A DNA stretch of 64,000 bases from Phaeodactylibacter sp. (GTDB taxonomy: Bacteria; Bacteroidota; Bacteroidia; Chitinophagales; Saprospiraceae): contig NZ_JALEGS010000048.1 of assembly GCF_022763345.1 (NCBI RefSeq), forward strand, positions 28,447 through 92,446. The letters run 5' to 3'. Below, piece after piece: positions 1 to 8,006 of the stretch. The position numbers were made by a program, and so were the translations under genes. The notes beneath the pieces were generated by a model, which made no database searches, was not told where the DNA came from, and was given only the letters and a program-made list of their open reading frames with translations. The stretch's first letter is position 1. Each line of letters opens with the position of its first letter.

Positions 1-491
1 GCTGCACCCTGCTGGAGCAAATGCTAGAGGTGTACCGGGAAAATAAAACCGGGATGATGAGCATGCTGCGCTCCTACGTGAATGTCATCCTGTGCCGGGC
101 ACAACAGGTTTACGAAGACCGGTTTCAGGCCAACCCAAGCGAAACGCCGCAGCTGAGGGATATCATACAGCGGTTTGAGCAGCTGATTGATCTGCACTAT
201 AGCGAGACGAGGCTGGTAAAAGACTATGCGAAGTTGCTGCACCTAACGCCTAACTATTTAAATGCTGTTGCGAAGGAGAAGACAGGGCAATCGGCTGGAC
301 ACCTCATCCGGCACCGGGTGATGCTGGAAGCTAAGCGCATGCTGGCTCACGAAAACCGGACGGTCGGTGAAATCAGCGATGCGCTTAACTTTAAGGATGC
401 AGCCTATTTTTGCCGTTTTTTCAAGAAGTACGAAGCCACCACTCCGGAGCGCTTCCGTAAGCAGCTCTTCTCCAGAGCCGGGCATCGGTAA
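1..491 (+). CDS. AraC-family transcriptional regulator, 5' partial
   Basis: The reading frame is open to the first base of the window, so the gene starts upstream and only its C-terminal part (about 160 codons) is seen. The last ~100 residues form a two-helix-turn-helix AraC DNA-binding domain: a stretch around 'HLTPNYLNAVAKEKTG' is the first HTH, and 'RTVGEISDALNFKDAAYFCRFFKK' followed by a TPERFR end is the second HTH and signature. The sensor domain lies outside the window. It is convergent with the redoxin lipoprotein gene, with 8 bases between the stop codons, so nothing here says what it regulates. The family assignment is firm; ligand and targets are unknown. Confidence 0.9.
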   Translation, partial: CTLLEQMLEVYRENKTGMMSMLRSYVNVILCRAQQVYEDRFQANPSETPQLRDIIQRFEQLIDLHYSETRLVKDYAKLLHLTPNYLNAVAKEKTGQSAGHLIRHRVMLEAKRMLAHENRTVGEISDALNFKDAAYFCRFFKKYEATTPERFRKQLFSRAGHR

Positions 492-499
492 GTGAAAGC

Positions 500-1192
500 T
501 TAAGCCTTGATACCACAACCTACCGCTTTGGTCACAGGCGGATGGGGCGTTTCATTATTCATCAGGGCATTGATGGCATTCTCCAGGTATTTTTCCTCCA
601 CACCTTCAGGGTCGCGTACGCTGTCATCAATAGCACCGTGGTACTTCACGTAGCGGTCGGCATCCAACAGAAACACCTCAGGCGTTTTCGTTGCTCCATA
701 AACGGGATATACTTCCTGCCCTTCGTCAAAGAGGTAAACGAAAGGGTAATCCATTTCCTCTGCCCGCGCCTGCATCGCCTCGAAGCTGTCGCCCGGCTGA
801 ATGGCGGGGTCGTTGGGCTGAATGGCCACCACCGGATAGCCCTGTGGGGCATACTTGTTGTGCAGGTCAATAATGCGCTGCTCGCTCGCTACTGCAAAGG
901 GACAGGTATTGCAGGTGAAGATGACGACATAACCCTTAGGAGCATTTCCATTCGCATCTTTGATACCGGCAAGGCTGTAGGTCTTTCCATCTACATTTTT
1001 GAGCTCGAAGTCAGGTGCCTGCTCTCCAACGGCAATGCCTTCAGCACGCTGAGATACTGTTTTAGCTTCAGGTTTTGTCTCGGTGGCCTCCGTCGTTTCG
1101 GTGTTGGTGGCTTGCTCTTTTCCGGCTTCAGTGGCATTGCCACAAGCAGTCAGTAAGAGCCCAAGCAACAGGGTAGTCATCAGGTGTTTCAT
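500..1192 (-). CDS. Redoxin/AhpC-TSA-type thioredoxin-fold lipoprotein
   Basis: A 230-residue protein starting at the ATG at 1192. A longer in-frame extension exists, but this start gives a clean lipoprotein signal with LLTAC and lipidated Cys17. After a Glu/Thr-rich linker comes a thioredoxin-fold domain with the redox motif CNTC (residues 94-97), followed by Pro as in peroxiredoxin-like/ResA-like proteins. It is expected to act in the periplasm, anchored to a membrane, as a thiol-disulfide oxidoreductase or peroxidase; the substrate is unknown. It lies 10 bases downstream of another thioredoxin lipoprotein gene on the same strand, so the two are probably one transcript. Confidence 0.85.
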   Translation of the reverse strand: MKHLMTTLLLGLLLTACGNATEAGKEQATNTETTEATETKPEAKTVSQRAEGIAVGEQAPDFELKNVDGKTYSLAGIKDANGNAPKGYVVIFTCNTCPFAVASEQRIIDLHNKYAPQGYPVVAIQPNDPAIQPGDSFEAMQARAEEMDYPFVYLFDEGQEVYPVYGATKTPEVFLLDADRYVKYHGAIDDSVRDPEGVEEKYLENAINALMNNETPHPPVTKAVGCGIKA

Positions 1193-1202
1193 GGTCAAAG
1201 TG

Positions 1203-1775
1203 TTATGGTTGATAAATGGTATTGAGTTCCTGTTCCAGCTCTTCCAGGCTGTGCACGGCTTCTCCAACGAAGTGGCGGTCCTTGCCCCGGTAAAAAAGGG
1301 TAGCCGGTATGGCGCCGCTCCATTCCGGGGAAACCCGGTCAATCCAGTCATTGTACTTGCCATCCAGCAGTACGGCTACCATTGGCTTAATCTCCCGCTC
1401 TTCAACGAAGGGGACAAGGCGGGATTGCAACTGAGCCGGAAAATCAAGGCTGATGAGCCATATTCGAACCGGTTGGTCGGCATATTTTTTGCTCAGTTCT
1501 ATGAAGTAAGGCAACTCCTTAACGCAGGGCTTGCACCAGGTGGCCCAGAAGTTGACTACGTAAGTGGTATCGTTATTCAGCGCCAGTAAGGGCGCCATAT
1601 CGTCAAACTTTGGATAAACGGGGATGCCCGACAAAAGGCTGTCCGCCTCCGGATAGTCTTCGTAAACGGCGGCTTCTTCTTGCTGATCAGAGGTATTGCT
1701 GCTTGTTTCTTGCTGCTCTGAGGCACCACACCCGCCAGTCAGCAGCAATATCGCGAGCATCAGTCCTGTTTTCAT
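1203..1775 (-). CDS. TlpA-like thiol-disulfide oxidoreductase lipoprotein
   Basis: A 190-residue protein. The start at 1775 is chosen because it puts a lipobox (LTGGC, Cys16) right after a hydrophobic segment; the longer frame upstream runs through the preceding terminator. The mature part has a TlpA/ResA-type thioredoxin domain with the sequence WATWCKPC (Cys81, Cys84) followed by a conserved ELPYF. It probably reduces or exchanges disulfides in periplasmic proteins. It is first of a two-gene unit with the redoxin lipoprotein gene just downstream, and is separated from the SPFH gene upstream by a terminator. Confidence 0.9.
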   Translation of the reverse strand: MKTGLMLAILLLTGGCGASEQQETSSNTSDQQEEAAVYEDYPEADSLLSGIPVYPKFDDMAPLLALNNDTTYVVNFWATWCKPCVKELPYFIELSKKYADQPVRIWLISLDFPAQLQSRLVPFVEEREIKPMVAVLLDGKYNDWIDRVSPEWSGAIPATLFYRGKDRHFVGEAVHSLEELEQELNTIYQP

Positions 1776-1831
1776 GATTGTTGTTTTTCCATACTTACAC
1801 TTTGAGAAAACGGTGGCGGGCGTAAAGGGTT

Positions 1832-1859
1832 TAAAAAAAGAGTGCCGCATACACGGCAC
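1832..1859 (-). terminator. Rho-independent terminator after the SPFH gene
   Basis: Read on the minus strand: GTGCCG, a six-base loop, CGGCAC, then TCTTTTTTT. It lies about 50 bases past the stop codon of the SPFH protein gene and before the start of the TlpA-like gene, so it separates the two units. Confidence 0.8.
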
Positions 1860-1905
1860 CCTTCCAAAATAGTAATTAGTATGAAATCGCTTGGTTCTTA
1901 CAACC

Positions 1906-2718
1906 TTAATTCTTGAGCGTGCTTTGCACCGCCCCCGGCTGCTGCGGGTCCATCAACATGGGCATATCCCCGTCGGTGATAATAACCTTGGTGTTCGGCG
2001 ACTTGGCCAGCTCAAGGAACGCTTCGATGGACTTGAACTGCAGCACGTTGGGGTCGAGCCCCTGCGAGATGATGTTTTGTGCATCCCGGATACCTTCGGC
2101 TTCGATACGGCGGCGCTGCGCTTCCTGCTGTGCTTCCTGCAGGACGAACTCCATTCGAAGGGCACGTTGCTCGGCTTCCAGTTTTTCCTCGATCGCCCGG
2201 GCCAGGTTGGCAGGCAGCTGTATGCTCTTGATCAGCACCGCTTCGATAATGATGCCGCGTTCTTCGAGCAGGCCCGCCATCTGATCACGGATCGCCACTT
2301 CGATGGTTGCACGCTCGCCGGTGTGCATGTCCTTGGCGAAGTAACGGGCCGTAACGTCGGAAACCGTGGACCGGAAGACGGGAAGGATAACGTTGTTTTC
2401 ATAATTCCGCCCAATTTCCCGGAGCAGATCAGGTGCTTTGTTTGCCTTTAGGTTATACAGGATAGAAATGTCGGCCCGGATATTGAGCCCTTCTTTGGAA
2501 GGCAGGTTGAGGCTGACCTCCATATTTTCGGTTTGGACCGGCACTTTGACTACCGTGGTGGTGAAGGGGTTGAATACCCGAAGCCCTTCGGTATATGGCC
2601 GGTCAGCATACTTCCCAAAAGTGCGCTTGACGCCGACCTCTCCTTGCTTTACTACAGTACAGCTAGTCGTAAGCGCGGACAGCGCCAAGCACATCATTAA
2701 AAACAGGAAATTTTTCAT
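1906..2718 (-). CDS. SPFH/Band 7 (prohibitin-like) lipoprotein
   Basis: A 270-residue protein (an ATG six bases further upstream at 2724 is also possible). The N-terminus is a hydrophobic signal with LTTSC, suggesting lipidation at Cys20. The rest is a Band 7/SPFH domain in the order expected for prohibitins: a beta-rich head (GEVGVKRTFGKY), a middle domain, then a long Ala/Glu/Arg-rich coiled coil (EAQQEAQRRRIEAEGIRDAQ). SPFH proteins build ring-shaped membrane scaffolds and often modulate proteases such as FtsH; that role here is inference. A TAGTTTTG element (2820 to 2813 on the minus strand) matches the Bacteroidota -7 box about 95 bases upstream. Confidence 0.88.
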   Translation of the reverse strand: MKNFLFLMMCLALSALTTSCTVVKQGEVGVKRTFGKYADRPYTEGLRVFNPFTTTVVKVPVQTENMEVSLNLPSKEGLNIRADISILYNLKANKAPDLLREIGRNYENNVILPVFRSTVSDVTARYFAKDMHTGERATIEVAIRDQMAGLLEERGIIIEAVLIKSIQLPANLARAIEEKLEAEQRALRMEFVLQEAQQEAQRRRIEAEGIRDAQNIISQGLDPNVLQFKSIEAFLELAKSPNTKVIITDGDMPMLMDPQQPGAVQSTLKN

Positions 2719-2724
2719 AGCCAT

Positions 2725-3199
2725 TAATTTTAAGGTGATCAATAAACCATGAGATGGATGATTTGATACCACAGGACGCGTTTCGTGAGCCCAAACGAAA
2801 GCTATTTTTCAGCAAAACTAGCCTCTTTGATAGCTTTACTATAAATACAAAGCAAAACAAGCTTGGTTCGCGAAAAAGCTATTTTTTTTAATAGCAAGAA
2901 AATGTTTAGCAACTCTCCGGGAAGCTACTTTGAAGAAAAGACTATAGCATTACTATCAGGCAAAGAGAAGGCAAAAAAAGCGGGCAGCAGGAATCCGGGG
3001 GGAAGCGCTACTGCCCTTGTGTTTCAACGTGCACAGCTAAAGTAAGGATAAATGTGATACAGCGCAAGTGGCAGGCTTTATTTGTTCACTCCTGCCAAAG
3101 CCAACGAAAATGTAGAAAAGCATTGTTTCATCCATTTTAGCGATCAATTATTTGAGTTTCTGTCGTAATTTTCACGGGTTAAACCAACCACACCAAACA
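2725..3199. other. Intergenic region, divergent promoters for SPFH and mscL
   Basis: No gene is supported here. A minus-strand TAnnTTTG match lies at 2813-2820. On the plus strand a weak match (ATTATTTG, 3147-3154) lies 21 bases after a TTG at 3123-3125 and could drive mscL. Purine-rich, low-complexity sequence (AAAAAGAAGG-like) occupies 2880-3000; a 60-codon open frame there has no protein-like features. Confidence 0.4.
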
Positions 3200-3613
3200 A
3201 TGCTAAAAGAATTCAAGGCCTTTATTATGAAAGGCAACGTACTGGAATTGGCTGTAGCCGTGATCATTGCGGGTGCATTCGGGGCCATTGTCAAGTCGCT
3301 CACGGCTGATGTCATTATGCCACCGATTGGCCTCGCGCTGGGCGGGGCAGACTTCTCCAGCCTCGCTATCGTGCTTCAGGAGGGCGTGTCCAATGACGCG
3401 GGCGAGCTCGTGCAGGAGGAGGTTGCCATCCGCTATGGTATTTTCATACAGCGGATTTTGGACTTTGTAATTATTGCCTTCATTGTTTTCATGATCATCC
3501 GGTCTTACAACCGCCTGACGGAAAAGAAAGAGGCAGAGGAAGCCCCACCCGCGCCTAAGGGGCCTTCGCAGGAAGAACTGTTGGCTGAAATCCGGGACTT
3601 GCTTAAGAAGTAA
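3200..3613 (+). CDS. mscL: Large-conductance mechanosensitive channel MscL
   Basis: A 137-residue protein of normal MscL length, forming a homopentameric inner-membrane channel that opens under tension and releases solutes on hypo-osmotic shock. It begins MLKEFKAFIMKGNVLELAVAV, with the short amphipathic N-terminal helix, then TM1 containing the conserved AVAVIIAGAFGAIV pore stretch and SLTADVIMPP, an extracellular loop, TM2 around residues 78-98, and a charged C-terminal helix bundle. The start at 3200 is chosen over an upstream in-frame ATG because MLKEFK is the family N-terminus. The leader contains AAACCAACCA, like two other genes in the window. Confidence 0.97.
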   Translation: MLKEFKAFIMKGNVLELAVAVIIAGAFGAIVKSLTADVIMPPIGLALGGADFSSLAIVLQEGVSNDAGELVQEEVAIRYGIFIQRILDFVIIAFIVFMIIRSYNRLTEKKEAEEAPPAPKGPSQEELLAEIRDLLKK

Positions 3614-3625
3614 AGAGGGCAGAGG

Positions 3626-3658
3626 AGGAGGAAGGCACTTCGAAAGAGCCTTCCTCCT
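3626..3658. terminator. Bidirectional terminator between mscL and dnaE
   Basis: A perfect 11-bp inverted repeat, AGGAGGAAGGC (3626-3636) and GCCTTCCTCCT (3648-3658) with an 11-base loop, lies between the convergent stop codons of mscL (3613) and dnaE (3673). It lacks a strong T-run, so it may act by hairpin alone. Confidence 0.6.
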
Positions 3659-3672
3659 AGCCGCGTCTGCAA

Positions 3673-6600
3673 TCAATTCAACACATACTCCACCCCAATC
3701 TTCTCCAGCTCCGCAATAAAGCCATTCGCGGCATTCACTTTCCGCTGCTTGGCTTTCATCTTCAGCTTTAGGCGCTTGGAGCGGTCGATGATCTCCATGC
3801 GTAGGCTGTGCGGGCCTGCGTGCTCAGCGCAGGCTTTGTCCACGGCTTCGATGAGCTCCATGGTCAGCCCTTCCACTGGGATTTTCAGGGTGATGGCGTC
3901 GGTCATGTTTTCCGCAATGCCGTCCAGGAGTTTGATTTCTTTCACCTTGATTTCCAGGCTTTCATCGCGCCAGCTCTTCTGCCAGCCCAGGTTGAGGTAG
4001 AGGGCTTTCCCGATTTCCAGCAGGTGCTTGAACTTCTGGTAGTCCTCGCCAAATAGCTTGAATTCCAGGGAGCCATTGTAATCCTGAAGCTCAAAAATGC
4101 CCCAGCCATTGCCGTTTTTGCTGATGAGGTGGCGGGCATTGATCACCATGCCGGCTACGTTGAGGGAGGGCCGGTTTTTGCTGTCCTCCACCTGGTCCAG
4201 CGGGCAGTTGGTGAAGTTTTCCACTTCTACTTTGTAGTCATCCAGCGGATGCCCGCTGATGAAGATGCCGGTGACGTTTTTCTCATTGTTGAGCTGCTCG
4301 ATGAGCGGCCAGGGCTCGCACTCGGGCACCTCAGGCTCAGGGATCAGAACTTCATCTGAATCTCCAAAAAGAGAATTCACCGCCTGTGCCTTTTGCGCCT
4401 GATAGGCATTGCCGTAGCGCAGGGCGTGCTCCAGGAGGCTGTCGAATTTATCGGAGGGGGTAAAGTACTGCGCCCGGTGGGTGTCCTCAAAGCAGTCGAA
4501 GCCACCGCCCATTGCCAGGCTCTCCATCACCTTTTTATTGACAGAGCGGAGGTTGAGCCGGCGCATCATGTCGAAGATGCTCTCAAACTTCCCATTTTCA
4601 TCCCGCTCCTCTACAATGGCTTCCACGGGCCCCTCTCCCACCCCACGCAGGGCGGTCAGGCCAAAGCGGATGTTCCCGCTTTTGTCTACCGAGAAATCTG
4701 CAACCGATTCATTCACACTTGGGCCAAGTACATTCAGCCCCATGCGCTTGCATTCCTGCAGGAAGAAGGTCACCTTGCTAATATCGCTCTTGTTGTTGGT
4801 CAGCACGCTGGCCATGAATTCCGCCGGGTAATGCGCCTTGAGGTAGGCGGTTTGGAAGGCGACGAAGGCATAGCAGGTCGAGTGCGACTTGTTAAAGGCG
4901 TAAGAGGCGAAAGCTTCCCAGTCCTTCCAGACTTTCTCCAGCTTGTCCTTATCATGGCCGCGCTCCACCCCTCCTTCGATAAACTTAGGGTGCAGTTCGT
5001 CAATGATCTTCTTTTTCTTCTTACCCATGCCCTTCCGCAGCATATCTGCCTGACCTTTGGTAAAGCCGGCCAGCTTTTGCGAAAGCAACATTACCTGCTC
5101 CTGATAGACCGTAATGCCATAGGTTTCCTCCAGGTACTCCTGCATATCGGACAAGTCGTAAGTCACTGGTTTGCGCCCGTGCTTACGGTCGATAAATTCC
5201 GGGATGTACTCAAGCGGGCCGGGGCGGTAGAGGGCGTTCATGGCGATGAGGTCCTCAAAGGCGGTAGGCTTGAGCTCCTTCATGTACTTCTGCATGCCTG
5301 CGGACTCGTACTGGAAAATGCCAACCGTCTCCCCGCGCTGAAAAAGCTCGTAGGTCTTGGGGTCGTCCAGCGGGATCATGTCCATATCGAGCTTGACATC
5401 GTGGTTCCGTTCTGCCATAGCCACCGCTTTTTTGATGATGGTCAGGGTTTTCAGACCCAGGAAGTCCATCTTAAGCAGGCCGGCGTCTTCCGCCACACTG
5501 TTGTCAAACTGAGAGACGAGCATGCCGGTGTCCTTGTCCGCAGTCACCGGTACGTAGCGGGTGATGTCATCCGGTGTGATGACCACTCCACAGGCGTGTA
5601 TGCCAGTGTTCCGGACGGAGCCTTCAAGTTTGCGGGCCGTTTGGATCATCTGCCCGATTTTGTCGTCGGCCTCGGCCAGTTGCCGGAACTGATAGGCTTT
5701 TTCGCGCTCTTCGCTGTTGAGGGCGCCTTTGAGCTTGTCGTCGATATCGCCATCCTTCAGCACTTTGGCGAGGCTGGCTTTGAGGTGGTTGGGGAAGGTC
5801 TTGGCTACCCGGTCCACTTCGGAAAGCGGCACATCCATTACCCGGCCTACATCGCGCAGGCTGGATTTGGCAGCCATGGTGCCGTAAGTGACAATTTGGG
5901 CGACTTGGTTTTGCCCGTATTTGTCGATCACATAGTCGATGACCTTCTGCCGGCCTTCGTCATCAAAGTCAATATCAATATCCGGCATGGAAATCCGCTC
6001 CGGGTTGAGAAATCGCTCAAACAGGAGGTCGTACTTGATCGGATCGACATTCGTAATCCCCACACAGTAGGCCACTGCCGAACCCGCCGCCGAGCCCCGC
6101 CCTGGGCCAACAGAAACGCCCATCTCCCGGGCTGTGGTGGTGAAGTCCTGCACGATAAGGAAGTAGCCGGGATAGCCGGAGTTTTCAATGACAGAAAGCT
6201 CGAAGTCGAGGCGTTCTTTGATCTCAGGCGTAATCGTACCGTACCGTTTTTTAGCGCCTTCGTAGGTCAGGTGGCGCAGGTAATCGTCCTGTGTGGCAAA
6301 TTGCTCCGGCATGGGGAAAGCCGGCAGGAGAATATCCCGGGCCAGCGTGAGCTTATCGATCTTGTCGTAAATCTCAATGGTATTCGCCAGTGCCTCTTCG
6401 TGGTCGTGGAAGAGCTCTGACATCTGCTGCTGTGTCTTGAAGTAGAAGTCAGAACTCGGGAACTTGAAACGGGTGCTCTCTTCCAGCAGGCTGCCGGTAT
6501 TGATGCAGAGTAGGATATCGTGGGGCATCCAATCGTCCTCCTCTACGTAGTGAGAATCATTGGTGGCAATGACCTTGACGTTGTGCTTTTGGGCCAGCTT

Positions 6601-7236
6601 CAGCAGCTTTTGGTTGACAGCTTCCTGACTGAGGTTGGAGTAGATCGGATTGCCTTTGCTGTCTTTACCTACGTCGATATTGTCCAGCCCGCGGTGGCGC
6701 TGTAGCTCAATGTAGTAATCATCACCGAAAATATTCAGCCACCATTTCAACTCTTGTTCTGCTTCCTCATCTTTACCCGCCAGAAAAAGCTGCGGGATGA
6801 TGGCACCAATGCAACAGGAGGTAACAACCAGGCCTTCGTGGTACTTCTCAATTAATTCCTTGTCGATACGGGGGTACTTGCTGTAGGTGCCCTCGATAAA
6901 GCCCAGGGAGCAAAGCTTGCTCAGGTTTTCATAGCCTTTCTGGTTTTTGGCCAGCATAAGTTGGTGGTAGCGGCGGTCTCTTTCCCCTTTGGCTCTGGAA
7001 AAGGCTTTCTTGTGCCGGTCCTCCACGACATAAAATTCACAACCAATGATAGGCTTGAGGTCGCGCCTTTCTGCCTCCGCTACAAACTTGAAAGCGCCAA
7101 ACATATTCCCGTGGTCCGTCAGGGCAACGCCTTTCTGGCCATCTTTGGCGGCTTTGTCCATCATGGCTCCGATCTCGGAGGCGCCATCGAGCAGTGAATA
7201 TTGAGTATGACAGTGCAGGTGTACGAATTCCGGCAT
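3673..7236 (-). CDS. dnaE: DNA polymerase III subunit alpha (replicative polymerase)
   Basis: A 1187-residue DnaE-type polymerase, full length for the family. The N-terminal PHP domain is visible from residue 6 (HLHCHTQYSLLDG). The polymerase palm contains GPGRGSAAGSAVAY and the catalytic PDIDIDFDDEGR motif with two of the three metal-binding aspartates. The fingers/tandem HhH region includes YAFNKSHSTCYAFVAFQTAY. The C-terminus carries an OB-fold-like segment (VAGMVINARHLISKNGNGWGIF). It is transcribed alone; the nearest gene on the same strand, the acyl-carrier-like one, is 367 bases upstream. It replicates the chromosome together with the beta clamp and clamp loader, which are not in the window. 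Confidence 0.99.
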   Translation of the reverse strand: MPEFVHLHCHTQYSLLDGASEIGAMMDKAAKDGQKGVALTDHGNMFGAFKFVAEAERRDLKPIIGCEFYVVEDRHKKAFSRAKGERDRRYHQLMLAKNQKGYENLSKLCSLGFIEGTYSKYPRIDKELIEKYHEGLVVTSCCIGAIIPQLFLAGKDEEAEQELKWWLNIFGDDYYIELQRHRGLDNIDVGKDSKGNPIYSNLSQEAVNQKLLKLAQKHNVKVIATNDSHYVEEDDWMPHDILLCINTGSLLEESTRFKFPSSDFYFKTQQQMSELFHDHEEALANTIEIYDKIDKLTLARDILLPAFPMPEQFATQDDYLRHLTYEGAKKRYGTITPEIKERLDFELSVIENSGYPGYFLIVQDFTTTAREMGVSVGPGRGSAAGSAVAYCVGITNVDPIKYDLLFERFLNPERISMPDIDIDFDDEGRQKVIDYVIDKYGQNQVAQIVTYGTMAAKSSLRDVGRVMDVPLSEVDRVAKTFPNHLKASLAKVLKDGDIDDKLKGALNSEEREKAYQFRQLAEADDKIGQMIQTARKLEGSVRNTGIHACGVVITPDDITRYVPVTADKDTGMLVSQFDNSVAEDAGLLKMDFLGLKTLTIIKKAVAMAERNHDVKLDMDMIPLDDPKTYELFQRGETVGIFQYESAGMQKYMKELKPTAFEDLIAMNALYRPGPLEYIPEFIDRKHGRKPVTYDLSDMQEYLEETYGITVYQEQVMLLSQKLAGFTKGQADMLRKGMGKKKKKIIDELHPKFIEGGVERGHDKDKLEKVWKDWEAFASYAFNKSHSTCYAFVAFQTAYLKAHYPAEFMASVLTNNKSDISKVTFFLQECKRMGLNVLGPSVNESVADFSVDKSGNIRFGLTALRGVGEGPVEAIVEERDENGKFESIFDMMRRLNLRSVNKKVMESLAMGGGFDCFEDTHRAQYFTPSDKFDSLLEHALRYGNAYQAQKAQAVNSLFGDSDEVLIPEPEVPECEPWPLIEQLNNEKNVTGIFISGHPLDDYKVEVENFTNCPLDQVEDSKNRPSLNVAGMVINARHLISKNGNGWGIFELQDYNGSLEFKLFGEDYQKFKHLLEIGKALYLNLGWQKSWRDESLEIKVKEIKLLDGIAENMTDAITLKIPVEGLTMELIEAVDKACAEHAGPHSLRMEIIDRSKRLKLKMKAKQRKVNAANGFIAELEKIGVEYVLN

Positions 7237-7603
7237 GATGTTATCGGTTTCGGCTGAAAAAGAGAAGGCTTTTCGAGCTGTTATTGACAGTTTCTACGAT
7301 AACACCGAAAATAGGGCTTTCGGTTGAAGCAAAAAATTAAATTGGGAAAGAGTTTTCCACATCGGCTGCGGACCTTAGGGACAGAAAGGGAATGCCAGGA
7401 AACAGGACAAGTGCTCTCTGTGGACAGGGAACACTTGCTGTTGTCTTTTTCCGGTACAAGGCGCAACCTGTACCGGTGTCGAAAGGAGTTCAGGCAACCT
7501 AACTAACAAAGCTGCCTTTTACCAAACAGGTTGACAGACCTGCCTGCTTGGGCTACAGCCTTACGGGCAGGCAGGAATAAATGATGAAATTTTTTCTCTG
7601 CCA
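7237..7603. other. Intergenic region with two hairpins
   Basis: Between dnaE and the acyl-carrier-like gene. An inverted repeat CCTGCCTGC (7539-7547) / GCAGGCAGG (7567-7575) just past the carrier stop codon is its likely terminator. A second hairpin, CAAGTG/CACTTG around 7408-7438, has no assigned role. Short open frames here look spurious. Confidence 0.4.
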
Positions 7604-7876
7604 CTAAGCAGCATACTTCATCAGGTAATTCGTCGCGTCCTCCACGGTTTCAATGGCATCATATTCTTCAGCAGAAAGGTAAGCGTTGAAACGGCTTTCC
7701 AGCTCAGCGATCAGCAGCATCAGGTCAATAGCATCCAGATAAAGGTCTTCCTGAAGGCGGCTGTAAGGGTGAATATTGTCAACCGGCATATTCAAACGCC
7801 AGCTGATCAGGTCAATGACGCGGTTTTGAATCGTGTGGGTAGCAGCGGGGGATTCTACAGTTATTTGATTTGTCAT
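7604..7876 (-). CDS. Acyl-carrier-protein-like protein lacking the phosphopantetheine serine
   Basis: A 90-residue protein with the size and helical layout of an acyl carrier protein: helix I (residues ~15-28), a loop ending in LQEDLYLDAID, helix II (LMLLIAELESRF), then EEYDAIETVEDATNYLMK matching helices III-IV. In true carriers the helix II start reads DSL with the serine that takes 4'-phosphopantetheine; here residues 48-51 are D-A-I-D and the codon is gct, so alanine replaces that serine. It therefore cannot carry an acyl group in the standard way and may be a scaffold, a regulatory decoy or a partner-binding module. It is monocistronic, between dnaE and a haloperoxidase gene with its own terminator. 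Confidence 0.75.
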   Translation of the reverse strand: MTNQITVESPAATHTIQNRVIDLISWRLNMPVDNIHPYSRLQEDLYLDAIDLMLLIAELESRFNAYLSAEEYDAIETVEDATNYLMKYAA

Positions 7877-7955
7877 AGCGGGTATTGCGTTACTTTTCGA
7901 GGTAGATAACGAACACCATCGTCAATTGGTTGCCTGACGTTTTTCAATTTTGTCG

Positions 7956-7979
7956 AAAAAAAAGACCGATTGGTCTTTT
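7956..7979 (-). terminator. Terminator of the haloperoxidase gene
   Basis: On the minus strand AAAAGACC, a four-base loop and GGTCTTTT continue into a run of T residues, 27 bases past the haloperoxidase stop codon. It is a textbook intrinsic terminator. Confidence 0.85.
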
Positions 7980-8006
7980 CCAGTCATTTCTTCGTCTTTG
8001 GGGCAC

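Noticed and set aside
2863..3045. 60-codon plus-strand frame between SPFH and mscL
   Set aside because: Low-complexity, Lys/Ala/Ser-rich, no start context or family.
4393..6420. 675-codon plus-strand open frame opposite dnaE
   Set aside because: It is antisense to a certain dnaE, has no domain features, and its length follows from codon bias of the opposite strand.
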